Source of the DNA: Streptomyces liliifuscus
GTDB taxonomy: Bacteria > Actinomycetota > Actinomycetes > Streptomycetales > Streptomycetaceae
Reading direction: 5' to 3'
Length of the DNA stretch: 64,000 nucleotides
Assembly (NCBI RefSeq): GCF_016598615.1
Contig: NZ_CP066831.1
Coordinates: 1,736,001 to 1,800,000 of the forward strand
Below, piece by piece: positions 45,244 to 55,710 of this stretch. The position numbers and the translations under genes were made by a program. Position 1 is the stretch's first letter. Every line of letters begins with the position of its first letter. The notes beneath the pieces are model-generated. The model saw only the letters and a program-made list of their open reading frames with translations. It ran no database searches and was not told the origin of the DNA.

Positions 45244-46404
45244 CTACCCCTGTTTGAGGATTTCCTCGTACAGCTGGACGGTCCGCCTGGCCACCGTGTC
45301 CCAGCCGAACTCCCGCACCGCCCGCTCCCGCCCCGCCTCGCCCATGCGCCGGGCGGCCTGCGGATCGGCGAGCAGCGAGTCGAGGGCACGCGCCAGCCGC
45401 GCCACGTTCTCCTCGGCGGACTCCTCGACGGACACCAGCAGCCCGGTCTCGCCGTCCGCGACGACCTCGGGAATCCCGCCCACCCGCGAGGCCACCACGG
45501 CCGTGCCGCAGGCCATCGCCTCCAGGTTGACGATGCCCAGGGGCTCGTACACCGAGGGGCAGACGAACACGGCTGCGTGCGTGAGGAGTTGGATCACGTC
45601 CGGACGCGGCAGCATCTGCGGGATCCAGTGCACGCCCTCGCGGACACCGCTGAGCTCCTGGAAGAGGTCGCGGAACTCCTGGTCGATCTCCGGTGTGTCG
45701 GGGGCTCCCGCGCACAGGACGACCTGGGCGGCCGGGTCGATGTCCCGTACCGCGCGCAGCAGATGAGGCACGCCCTTCTGGCGGGTGATGCGTCCGACGA
45801 ACAGGATGTACGGGCGGCCGGGGTCGAGGCCGATGCGGTCGATCACGTCGGTGCCGTGGTCCGGCCGGTAGAGGGAGGTGTCGATGCCGTTGTGCACGAC
45901 GCGCACCTTCGCCGGGTCCAGGGACGGGTAGCAGCCGAGGATGTCCTCGCGCATGGCCGTGGAGACGGCGATCACGGCGTCGGCGGACTCGATGGCGGTG
46001 CGCTCGGCCCAGCTGGAGAGGGCGTAGCCGCCGCCCAGCTGCTCGGCCTTCCAGGGGCGCAGCGGCTCGAGGGAGTGGGCGGTCATGACATGCGGGATGC
46101 CGTACAGCAGCTTCGCCATGTGGCCCGCGAGGTTGGCGTACCAGGTGTGCGAGTGGACGAGCTCGCGGCCTTCGAGGGCGGCGGCGATGGAGAGGTCGAC
46201 GGAGAAGGTGCGCAGCGCGTCGTTCGCGCCGTCGAGCGTGGGCCAGGGCCGGTGGCGTACGACTCCGCCCGCGGCGCCCTCGCCCCAGCAGTGCACGTCC
46301 AGTTCGGTGAGGGGCCTCAACTCCCGGGCGAGGAACTCGACATGTACCCCCGCACCGCCGTACACATCCGGCGGGTACTCCCGGGAAAGCAGTCCCACAC
46401 GCAC
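45244..46404 (-). CDS. glgA: actinobacterial GT4 glycogen synthase / maltose-1-phosphate synthase
   Basis: A 386-residue GT4 glycosyltransferase. The N-domain has MRVGLLSREYPPDVYGGAGVHVEFLARELR and HSHTWYANLAGHMAKLL; the C-domain has PYILFVGRITRQKGVPHLLRAV and FVCPSVYEPLGIVNLEAMACGTAVVASRVGGIPEVV with the EPLGIVNLE acceptor/donor motif. It is annotated GlgA in many genomes, but the mycobacterial counterpart (GlgM) makes alpha-maltose-1-phosphate from ADP-glucose and glucose-1-phosphate. The adjacent glgC supplies ADP-glucose. The GTG at 46404 has a poor ribosome site. Confidence 0.92.
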   Translation of the reverse strand: MRVGLLSREYPPDVYGGAGVHVEFLARELRPLTELDVHCWGEGAAGGVVRHRPWPTLDGANDALRTFSVDLSIAAALEGRELVHSHTWYANLAGHMAKLLYGIPHVMTAHSLEPLRPWKAEQLGGGYALSSWAERTAIESADAVIAVSTAMREDILGCYPSLDPAKVRVVHNGIDTSLYRPDHGTDVIDRIGLDPGRPYILFVGRITRQKGVPHLLRAVRDIDPAAQVVLCAGAPDTPEIDQEFRDLFQELSGVREGVHWIPQMLPRPDVIQLLTHAAVFVCPSVYEPLGIVNLEAMACGTAVVASRVGGIPEVVADGETGLLVSVEESAEENVARLARALDSLLADPQAARRMGEAGRERAVREFGWDTVARRTVQLYEEILKQG

Positions 46405-46555
46405 CCGGAACCCCCTGTCTCAGCGGCTGGTTCCCACATGGTCACCCAGAAGTGGCCCTTGGGGAAGAGCGCGAGGGAAGGCATGCCCCGCGGCTCGCCG
46501 CCACGATGCCCGGAGGCGCGGCACCACCGCGCTCGGAGTCGCGGCACCGCCCTGC

Positions 46556-47281
46556 TCAGAGGCGGCCGGGAGGCAGTACGAAGCAGCAGTCGCCGCACAC
46601 TCCGCCGCCGGGTACCCGGTAGTAGAGGCAGCAGCTGCGCCGCCGGAACGCCGTGCCGTCCAGGGTGCCGGTGTCCCGCAGGTCGGGGTGGTCGAAGAGT
46701 TCGGCGGCGAGTGAGCGGGCCCTCTCGCCCACCTCCGGGCGGCCGTTGGCGCGGGCCCAGCGGTCGAGCTCGCGTGCGGCGCCCGCGAGCGCGGAGGCCG
46801 CGTTGCCCCGCAGAAGTCCCGCGGAGACGGGTTGCCGGGCCCGCAGCGCCGCGGCGAGGGGTTCGAGATGGCCGTCCTGTACGACCCGCCGGACGGTGGC
46901 CGCGTCGCCGGGCAGGGCGCGTGTCTCGGCCAGCCACAGGTCGTCGGGCGCGCTGCCGTCCGCGTCCCAGTGCAGCAGCCGGGGGTCGAGGTCCGGAATC
47001 TGCCCGTAGAGGGCGGCCGCGCCCAGGGCCACCGACCACAGTCGGGCGGCCAGTCCCTGCTGCGCCACCGAGACCCCGATACGCGTCTCGGGCGCGTCCA
47101 GCAGCCGTACGACCTTACGGACACGGAAAGTGAGCGGATCCGACTCCTGGGTGACGCTCCGTGTCTTGTACGCCTCCGCGAGGGTCGGCAGCGACGGCCG
47201 TCCCGTGCGCAGGGCGAAGAAACCTTCGAGAGATGCCAGTCGATTCAGATCCGGATCGAGGTTCACGAAGACCAAGTACAC
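46556..47281 (-). CDS. (2Fe-2S)-binding FhuF-like ferric reductase protein
   Basis: A 241-residue protein with an FhuF-type C-terminus: RRRSCCLYYRVPGGGVCGDCCF. The Cys-Cys ... Cys-x2-Cys set binds a 2Fe-2S cluster in this family, which reduces iron in ferric siderophores. The N-terminal 200 residues form a helical domain (SVAQQGLAARLWSVALGAAALYGQIPDL). There is no signal peptide, so it is cytosolic. The start is uncertain: GTG 47281 is used, TTG 47284 and GTG 47266 are possible. No siderophore transport gene is adjacent. Confidence 0.87.
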   Translation of the reverse strand: MYLVFVNLDPDLNRLASLEGFFALRTGRPSLPTLAEAYKTRSVTQESDPLTFRVRKVVRLLDAPETRIGVSVAQQGLAARLWSVALGAAALYGQIPDLDPRLLHWDADGSAPDDLWLAETRALPGDAATVRRVVQDGHLEPLAAALRARQPVSAGLLRGNAASALAGAARELDRWARANGRPEVGERARSLAAELFDHPDLRDTGTLDGTAFRRRSCCLYYRVPGGGVCGDCCFVLPPGRL

Positions 47282-47509
47282 CAAGGGGGCATAACGGAGC
47301 CACTAGGGGGGTTGTACCCGGTGTCACCCGACCTGGGGAGGACTAGGCCCAAGACGTACTCCATCGGCAGTAGGACCCAATGACTGCTCAGGTACGACGA
47401 CACGGGCGCTTTCAAAAGGGATCGTATTAACCATGGAAGCCGACCGATCGTCGCACCGGACTCCCCGCCTTCGGGAGAACGTCCGTCACACGCAGAGGAG
47501 GAGCGACAC

Positions 47510-50256
<2,747 letters not shown>

Positions 50257-51696
50257 ATGAGCACTTCAGCCCAGATCGGCGTCACGGGACTCGCGGTCAT
50301 GGGGCGCAATCTCGCCCGTAACTTCGCGCGCAACGGATACGCGGTCGCCCTGCACAACCGGACGGCGGCGCGTACGCACGCGCTGGTGGAGGAGTTCGGC
50401 AGCGAGGGCACCTTTGTCGCGACGGAGACCGCCAAGGAGTTCGTCGCCGCGCTGGAACGCCCGCGCCGACTTGTGATCATGGTGAAGGCCGGCGAGCCGA
50501 CCGACGCGGTGATCCAGGAGTTCGCCCCGCTCCTGGAGCCCGGCGACATGATCATCGACGGTGGCAACGCCCACTTCGCGGACACCCGGCGCCGGGAGCG
50601 CGAACTGCGCGAGCAGGGCATCCACTTCGTGGGCGCGGGCATCTCCGGCGGCGAGGAGGGCGCGCTGCACGGGCCGAGCATCATGCCCGGCGGTCCGGTG
50701 GAGTCGTACGAGTCGCTCGGTCCGATGCTGGAGAAGATCTCCGCGAAGGCGGCCGACGGCGCCCCGTGTGTCACGCACGTCGGTCCCGACGGCGCCGGAC
50801 ACTTCGTGAAGATGGTGCACAACGGCATCGAGTACGCCGACATGCAGCTGATCGGCGAGGCGTACCAGCTGCTGCGTGACGTGGCGGGCTACTCCCCCGC
50901 GCAGATCGCGGACATCTTCCGCACCTGGAACACCGGGCGGCTGGACTCCTACCTGATCGAGATCACCGCCGAGGTCCTGTCGCACGTGGACGCGGCGACG
51001 GGCAAGGCCTTCGTGGACGTCGTGCAGGACCAGGCGGAGCAGAAGGGCACGGGGCGGTGGACCGTGCAGATCGCCCTCGACCTGGGCGTTCCCGTGTCGG
51101 GCATCGCCGAGGCCGTCTTCGCGCGGTCCCTGTCGGGCCACACCGAGCTCCGTGAAGCCTCGCGGGGGCTGGCCGGGCCCAAGGCCACGGCGCTGAGCGA
51201 GACCGAGGCCGCGGCCTTCGCCGACCAGGTGGAGCAGGCGCTCTACGCCTCGAAGATCGTGTCCTACACACAGGGCTTCCACGAGATCGCGGCCGGCAGC
51301 GCCGAGTACGACTGGAACGTCGACCTGGGCGCGGTCTCCGCGATCTGGCGTGGCGGGTGCATCATCCGGGCGGCCTTCCTCGACCGGATCCGTGCCGCGT
51401 ACGACGCGCGCGCCGATCTGCCGAGCCTGCTGGCGGACGAGACGTTCGCGCAGGAGATCGCGGCGGCGCAGGACGACTGGCGGGCCGTGCTCGTCTCCGC
51501 CGTGCAGCAGGGGGTACCGACGCCCGGGTTCGCGGCGGCGCTGGCGTACTACGACGCGTTGCGTGCGGAGCGGTTGCCTGCGGCGCTCACTCAGGGGCAG
51601 CGGGACTTCTTCGGGGCGCACACGTATCGGCGGACCGATCGGGAGGGGTCGTTCCACACGTTGTGGGGTGGGGACCGGTCCGAGGTTGCGGGCTAG
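50257..51696 (+). CDS. gnd: 6-phosphogluconate dehydrogenase, decarboxylating
   Basis: A 479-residue enzyme of the pentose phosphate pathway, converting 6-phosphogluconate to ribulose-5-phosphate with NADP. The cofactor site is IGVTGLAVMGRNLARNFARNGY with NRT after strand 2. The substrate signatures are VGAGISGGEEGALHGPSIMPGG, HVGPDGAGHFVKMVHNGIEYADMQLI and the C-terminal IWRGGCIIRAAFLD. The length is that of the long, E. coli-type dimeric enzyme. The ATG at 50257 has AGGAG at 8 bases. It is followed by an intergenic repeat and a strong terminator. Confidence 0.96.
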   Translation: MSTSAQIGVTGLAVMGRNLARNFARNGYAVALHNRTAARTHALVEEFGSEGTFVATETAKEFVAALERPRRLVIMVKAGEPTDAVIQEFAPLLEPGDMIIDGGNAHFADTRRRERELREQGIHFVGAGISGGEEGALHGPSIMPGGPVESYESLGPMLEKISAKAADGAPCVTHVGPDGAGHFVKMVHNGIEYADMQLIGEAYQLLRDVAGYSPAQIADIFRTWNTGRLDSYLIEITAEVLSHVDAATGKAFVDVVQDQAEQKGTGRWTVQIALDLGVPVSGIAEAVFARSLSGHTELREASRGLAGPKATALSETEAAAFADQVEQALYASKIVSYTQGFHEIAAGSAEYDWNVDLGAVSAIWRGGCIIRAAFLDRIRAAYDARADLPSLLADETFAQEIAAAQDDWRAVLVSAVQQGVPTPGFAAALAYYDALRAERLPAALTQGQRDFFGAHTYRRTDREGSFHTLWGGDRSEVAG

Positions 51697-51734
51697 GCGC
51701 TCCGCGCGGGGGTCGGTTCTCGGAGTGCGGGTCC

Positions 51735-51770
51735 GTGGGGGCTTGTCGCGCAGTTCCCCGCGCCCCTGAA
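51735..51770. repeat. Streptomyces-type intergenic repeat, copy 8
   Basis: GTGGGGGCTTGTCGCGCAGT followed by TCCCCGCGCCCCTGAA is the core in minus orientation with the same CAAGCCCCCAC-type tail as copies 1 and 3. It abuts the terminator hairpin at 51769-51817. Confidence 0.85.
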
Positions 51771-51817
51771 AGAGCCGGTGGCCGGTGCGGATTCTCCGCA
51801 CCGGCCACCGGCTCTTT
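51769..51817. terminator. perfect 23-bp stem bidirectional terminator
   Basis: Arms 51769-51791 and 51795-51817 are exact reverse complements around a 3-base TTC turn. The outer ends are AAAGAGCC and GGCTCTTT, with TTTT following on the plus strand. It lies between convergent gnd (+) and the proline-rich small gene (-), so it can end transcription from both sides. Confidence 0.9.
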
Positions 51818-51826
51818 TGTGGCGTG

Positions 51827-52030
51827 TCAGCCCAGTGGGCCCGGCTGGGGCTCCGGGGGTGGGGCCGGGGACGGATCGGGGGGCTGCGGGAGGGGAGACG
51901 GGGACGGCTCCGGGACCGGGTGGGGTTTGGGGGACGGGACCGGGTCCGGTTCCGGGAAGGGTTGGGGGTGGTCGGGTCCCGGGCCCGGTGTGGGGCCCGG
52001 CTTCACGGGGTCGGGGTACGGGTGCGTCAT
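51827..52030 (-). CDS. small proline-rich protein
   Basis: A 67-residue protein, about 45 percent Pro, starting MTHPYPDPVKPGPTPGPGPD and ending PPPEPQPGPLG. GGAGG lies 5 bases before the ATG at 52030, and a strong terminator follows the stop by 10 bp, so it looks like a real, separately expressed gene. The sequence is made of irregular P-x-P units with Asp/Glu and Ser, giving an extended polyproline chain. There is no signal peptide or Cys. Function unknown; I recall similar short Pro-rich proteins in Streptomyces but cannot name a family. Confidence 0.7.
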   Translation of the reverse strand: MTHPYPDPVKPGPTPGPGPDHPQPFPEPDPVPSPKPHPVPEPSPSPLPQPPDPSPAPPPEPQPGPLG

Positions 52031-52137
52031 GGCGTCCTCCAGCCAGTCGGTGTCTCGGCCCTGGACTTCTCCCACGCGTACCCGTGCCCCGCGCGCCCAC
52101 TCACCCCGTCGCGGGACGAACGGGGGACCAGGTGGGC

Positions 52138-52794
52138 CTACGCCCCGCGGGCCGCGCCGACCATGCCCACCGCGGCCGCTCCCGCCGCGAGGCCGGGGCG
52201 CGGGCTGGACAGCACCGGTACGGAGGTCGTGGTCAGGTGCTGGGCCGGGGTCATCGAGGCCTGGGCGAGGACGATCGCGTCGGCGTCCGTGACGCTGTCG
52301 GCGGCGGACGCGACGGCACGGGCGTAGGCGTCGATGTCGCCCGCCTCGAAGTGGTCCCAGGCGTCGGCCGCGAGCAGGGTGCGTACGGCGGTCGGGGATC
52401 CCGCGCGGGCGGCCTCCTCCTCGACAAGGGCCACCGTCGGGCCGAGTGTGCTCTCCACCGTGGCGAGCACGACGACGCGCGGGCCGGCCGCCACCGCCGC
52501 GGCCGCCATCGGACGGTCCACCCGGAGCACGGGCACGCCGGGGCGAGCGGCTTCGGCGACCGCGCCGATGGTGGAGCAGGTGCAGAGGACCGCCACCGCC
52601 CCGTCGGCGACGGCCCGGTCCAGCATCGCGCGCACCTCGTCGGCCACCGCCTCCGGGCCTTCCGCCCGGGCCCGCTCCAGGAGCTCCTCGGACACGAAGT
52701 GCCGTAGCTCCAGGGCCGGGTGGTCCTCGTCGCGGAGCACGTCGAAGACGGGGACGTGGACGGGCGAGGTGTGCAGGAGGGCGAGAGATCCCAT
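52138..52794 (-). CDS. Asp/Glu racemase-fold family protein
   Basis: A 218-residue protein of the aspartate/glutamate/hydantoin racemase superfamily. One catalytic Cys is visible in VAVLCTCSTIGAVAEAARPGVPVLRVD. The second half-site, where racemases have another Cys, reads ADAIVLAQASMTPAQHL with Ala/Ser instead. This makes a one-Cys enzyme more likely, such as a maleate-isomerase or decarboxylase-like relative, or a non-racemase role. The ATG at 52794 shares its A with the upstream GNAT stop (TGATG), so the genes are translationally coupled. Confidence 0.8.
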   Translation of the reverse strand: MGSLALLHTSPVHVPVFDVLRDEDHPALELRHFVSEELLERARAEGPEAVADEVRAMLDRAVADGAVAVLCTCSTIGAVAEAARPGVPVLRVDRPMAAAAVAAGPRVVVLATVESTLGPTVALVEEEAARAGSPTAVRTLLAADAWDHFEAGDIDAYARAVASAADSVTDADAIVLAQASMTPAQHLTTTSVPVLSSPRPGLAAGAAAVGMVGAARGA

Positions 52795-53138
52795 CAGAAC
52801 CGGCCCGGATTGGCCGTCAGCCAGGCCATCGCCGCGCTCAGCAGCTCGGGGTCGGCCGCCGGGGCCTCGTCGGGGTGGCGTGCGGCCCACTTGACGACGT
52901 ACGGGCAGAGTGGGGCGACGGGGACTCCCTCGCGGGCCGACATGGCGTACAGCTCGCGGGCGAGGGAGCCGGCGATGCCCTTGCCCTCATGGGCGGGCTC
53001 CACGATCGTGTGGACCGGGACGAGCGCGCGACCCGGGCTTTCGAGGACGAAGTACTCGATGTGGCCGAGGACTTCGTCACCGGCGTACGCCTCCAGGCGG
53101 CCGGCCGCCCGGTCGTCGCGGATCGCGGTCTCGCTCAT
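52794..53138 (-). CDS. small GNAT-fold acetyltransferase (Gcn5-related, PF14542-like)
   Basis: A 114-residue protein: RLEAYAGDEVLGHIEYFVLESPGRALVPVHTIVEPAHEGKGIAGSLARELYAMSAREGVPVAPLCPYVVKWAARHPDE. This is the short GNAT type with the acetyl-CoA loop EGKGIAGSLA and the closing CPYVxKWxxRHPDE block. Start ATG at 53138 with GAGGAG upstream. It lies 46 bp after panD on the same strand. It is not of the enterobacterial PanZ type, so a role in PanD maturation is only a thought. Confidence 0.88.
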   Translation of the reverse strand: MSETAIRDDRAAGRLEAYAGDEVLGHIEYFVLESPGRALVPVHTIVEPAHEGKGIAGSLARELYAMSAREGVPVAPLCPYVVKWAARHPDEAPAADPELLSAAMAWLTANPGRF

Positions 53139-53184
53139 GGTCTCTCCTCGCGGATGCGGATGCGGTTACGGATGCGGACGGTGG

Positions 53185-53604
53185 TCAGGCCCGGACGGCC
53201 TGGGGACTGCGCTCCTGGTCCGAGCCCGGCACCGGCTCGGACGGATCCGCGCCGAGCGCCACGATCCGGTTCCCGGCGTCCACGTGCACGACCCGCGGCC
53301 TCAGCGACCGGGCCTCGGCGTCGGAGACCTGAGCGTAACTGATGATGATCACCAGGTCTCCGGGGTGCACGAGGTGCGCCGCCGCCCCGTTGATACCGAT
53401 GACACCGGACCCGCGCTCCCCCTCGATGACATACGTCTCCAGGCGGGCGCCGTTGTCGATGTCGACGATGTGCACCAGCTCTCCCGGCAGCAGATCGGCC
53501 GCTTCGAGGAGCTCGGCGTCGATGGTCACGGATCCGACGTAGTGCAGATCGGCCTGGGTGACCGTGGCACGGTGGATCTTGGACTTGAACATGGTGCGCA
53601 GCAT
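53185..53604 (-). CDS. panD: aspartate 1-decarboxylase, pyruvoyl type
   Basis: A 139-residue proenzyme that makes beta-alanine for pantothenate. It begins [33 protein letters not shown]; self-cleavage is at G24-S25, giving the pyruvoyl group on the alpha chain. Further conserved blocks are [41 protein letters not shown]. The last 20 residues ([17 protein letters not shown]) are a loose tail as seen in actinobacteria. It heads a panD-GNAT-racemase unit on the minus strand. Confidence 0.96.
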   Translation of the reverse strand: MLRTMFKSKIHRATVTQADLHYVGSVTIDAELLEAADLLPGELVHIVDIDNGARLETYVIEGERGSGVIGINGAAAHLVHPGDLVIIISYAQVSDAEARSLRPRVVHVDAGNRIVALGADPSEPVPGSDQERSPQAVRA

Positions 53605-53693
53605 GAGGCGTTGCTCCTGGGGTGAGAGGGTCGCGTCCCGGGGTGCGGGTACGCGCCGACGCCGTCAGGGTACGGCGGCGCCGTGCGCGGTGC

Positions 53694-55649
53694 CTATGCC
53701 ACCGCCTCCTCCGCCACAGCGATCTCCGTCACGCCCTTCTCCGACACTCCGTTCTGGGGCACGCCGTCCTCGGTCGCGTCGGTCCGTGCCGGTTTCTCGA
53801 ACTGGGTCCGGTAGAGCTCCGCGTACCGCCCGTTCGCCGTGAGGAGTTCCTCGTGGGTGCCGCGTTCCACGATGCGGCCGGCCTCGACGACGAGGATCTG
53901 GTCGGCGGCCCGTACCGTCGAGAGCCGGTGGGCGATGACGAGTGCGGTGCGGCCCTGGAGGGCCTCGGCGAGTGCCTCCTGTACGGCGGCCTCGGAGGTG
54001 TTGTCCAGGTGGGCCGTCGCCTCGTCGAGGACGACCACCCGCTGGCGGGCCAGGAGCAGCCGGGCGATGGTCATGCGCTGGCGTTCACCGCCGGAGAGGC
54101 GGTAGCCGCGCTCGCCGACGACCGTGTCGAGGCCGTCGGGCAGGGAACGCACGAGGTCGTCGAGGCGGGCCCGGCGCAGCACGTCCCACAGTTCGTCCTC
54201 GTCGGCGTCGGGCCGGGCGAGGAGCAGGTTGGCGCGCACCGAGTCGTGGAACAGGTGACCGTCCTGGGTGACCATGCCGAGGGTGGCCCGCATCGACTCG
54301 GCGCTCAGGTCACGGACGTCGACGCCGCCGATGCGTACGGAGCCCTCGTCGGTGTCGTACAGCCGTGGCAGCAGTGAGGCGACCGTGGACTTGCCCGCGC
54401 CGGACGAGCCGACGAGGGCGACGGTCTGGCCGGGTTCGGCGCGGAAGGAGATGCCGTGCAGGACCTCGGTGCCGCCGCGGGTGTCGAGTGCGGCGACCTC
54501 CTCCAGGGAGGCGAGGGAGACCTTGTCGGCCGACGGGTAGGCGAAGCGGACGTCGGTGAACTCGACGGAGGCCGGGCCCTCGGGGACCGCGCGGGCGTCC
54601 GGTTTCTCGTCGATCAGCGGCTTCAGGTCGAGGACCTCGAAGACCCGCTCGAAGCTGACCAGGGCGCTCATGACCTCGACGCGGGCACCGGCGAGGGACG
54701 TCAGCGGCGCGTACAGGCGGGTCAGGAGCAGGGCCAGCGAGACGACGGCGCCCGGTTCCAGGCTGCCGCGCAGGGCGTACCAGCCGCCGAGGCCGTAGAC
54801 CAGGGCGAGCGCGAGGGCGGAGACGAGGGTCAGGGCCGTGATGAAGGCGGTCTGCGCCATCGCCGTGCGCACCCCGATGTCCCGCACCCGCCGGGCGCGC
54901 ACCGCGAACTCCGCGGACTCCTGACCCGGCCTGCCGAAGAGCTTGATCAGGGTGGCGCCGGGCGCGGAGAAGCGCTCGGTCATCCGGGTGCCCATGGACG
55001 CGTTGAGGTCGGCCGCCTCGCGCTGGAGTTTCGCCATCCGGCTGCCCATCCGGCGGGCGGGCACCACGAACACCGGGAGGAGTACGAGCGCGAGCAGGGT
55101 GATCTGCCAGGACAGGGTGAGCATCACGGCGAGGGTGAGCAGCAGGGTCACGAGATTGCTCACCACTCCGGAGAGGGTGTTGCTGAACGCCCGCTGGGCG
55201 CCGATCACGTCGTTGTTGAGTCGACTGACGAGCGCGCCCGTACGAGTGCGTGTGAAGAACGCGACCGGCATGCGCTGTACATGATCGAAGACCGCTGTCC
55301 GCAGGTCCAGGATGAGTCCTTCGCCGAGGTTCGCCGAGAGCCACCGGCCCACCAGTCCGATCCCCGCCTCCGCGAACGCGATCAGGGCGATGAGCAGGGC
55401 GAGTCGTACGACCGTGCCCTCGTCGCCGCCGGACACGATCGCGTCCACGACGCGTCCGGCGAGGACCGGGGTGGCCACGGCGAGCAGCGCCGTCACCACG
55501 CTGAGCACGACGAACTGCGCGATACGGCGGCGGTGCGGGCGGGCGAATCCGGCGATGCGGCGCAGGGTCGCTCTGGCGAAGGGACGGCGTTCCTGCTCGG
55601 CGTTCATGACGCTGTGGAGCTGCGTCCAGGCTGTGGTCTCCATACTCAT
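53694..55649 (-). CDS. ABC exporter (fused permease-ATPase), SoxR-controlled
   Basis: A 651-residue ABCB-type half transporter. Six membrane segments lie at about 45-330 and the nucleotide domain at about 365-610: Walker A GSSGAGKST, Q-loop MVTQDGHLF, signature RLSGGERQRM, Walker B VVVLDEATAHLD, H-loop IAHRLST. The C-terminus is a loose Ala/Val/Glu tail (NGVSEKGVTEIAVAEEAVA). The ATG at 55649 follows a SoxR-type promoter whose transcription start should fall almost at the ATG, so the mRNA is probably leaderless. In S. coelicolor an ABC transporter (SCO7008, by memory) belongs to the SoxR regulon; this gene is a good counterpart for export of redox-active compounds. Confidence 0.93.
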   Translation of the reverse strand: MSMETTAWTQLHSVMNAEQERRPFARATLRRIAGFARPHRRRIAQFVVLSVVTALLAVATPVLAGRVVDAIVSGGDEGTVVRLALLIALIAFAEAGIGLVGRWLSANLGEGLILDLRTAVFDHVQRMPVAFFTRTRTGALVSRLNNDVIGAQRAFSNTLSGVVSNLVTLLLTLAVMLTLSWQITLLALVLLPVFVVPARRMGSRMAKLQREAADLNASMGTRMTERFSAPGATLIKLFGRPGQESAEFAVRARRVRDIGVRTAMAQTAFITALTLVSALALALVYGLGGWYALRGSLEPGAVVSLALLLTRLYAPLTSLAGARVEVMSALVSFERVFEVLDLKPLIDEKPDARAVPEGPASVEFTDVRFAYPSADKVSLASLEEVAALDTRGGTEVLHGISFRAEPGQTVALVGSSGAGKSTVASLLPRLYDTDEGSVRIGGVDVRDLSAESMRATLGMVTQDGHLFHDSVRANLLLARPDADEDELWDVLRRARLDDLVRSLPDGLDTVVGERGYRLSGGERQRMTIARLLLARQRVVVLDEATAHLDNTSEAAVQEALAEALQGRTALVIAHRLSTVRAADQILVVEAGRIVERGTHEELLTANGRYAELYRTQFEKPARTDATEDGVPQNGVSEKGVTEIAVAEEAVA

Positions 55650-55656
55650 GGGACAG

Positions 55657-55687
55657 ACCGTAGAACCTCAAGCAATCTTGAGGTCAA
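55657..55687 (-). promoter_or_regulatory. SoxR box within a 19-bp-spaced promoter
   Basis: CCTCAAG-CAAT-CTTGAGG (55666-55683) is a perfect 18-bp SoxR operator. On the minus strand it lies between TTGACC (55682-55687, -35) and TACGGT (55657-55662, -10), separated by exactly 19 bases (55663-55681), the overlong spacing of MerR/SoxR-activated promoters. Transcription would start about 55650, next to the ATG at 55649. Confidence 0.88.
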
Positions 55688-55710
55688 GGGATGAGGTCAA
55701 GGGATGATCG

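Noticed and set aside
52794..53138. GNAT protein as a true PanZ (PanD maturation factor)
   Set aside because: The sequence belongs to the short Gcn5-related type with the CPYV-KW-RHPDE block, not the enterobacterial PanZ family; adjacency alone is not enough.
53139..53184. Short GATGCG repeats between panD and the GNAT gene
   Set aside because: Only a few imperfect hexamers; likely chance or minor slippage, and they contain the GNAT ribosome site.
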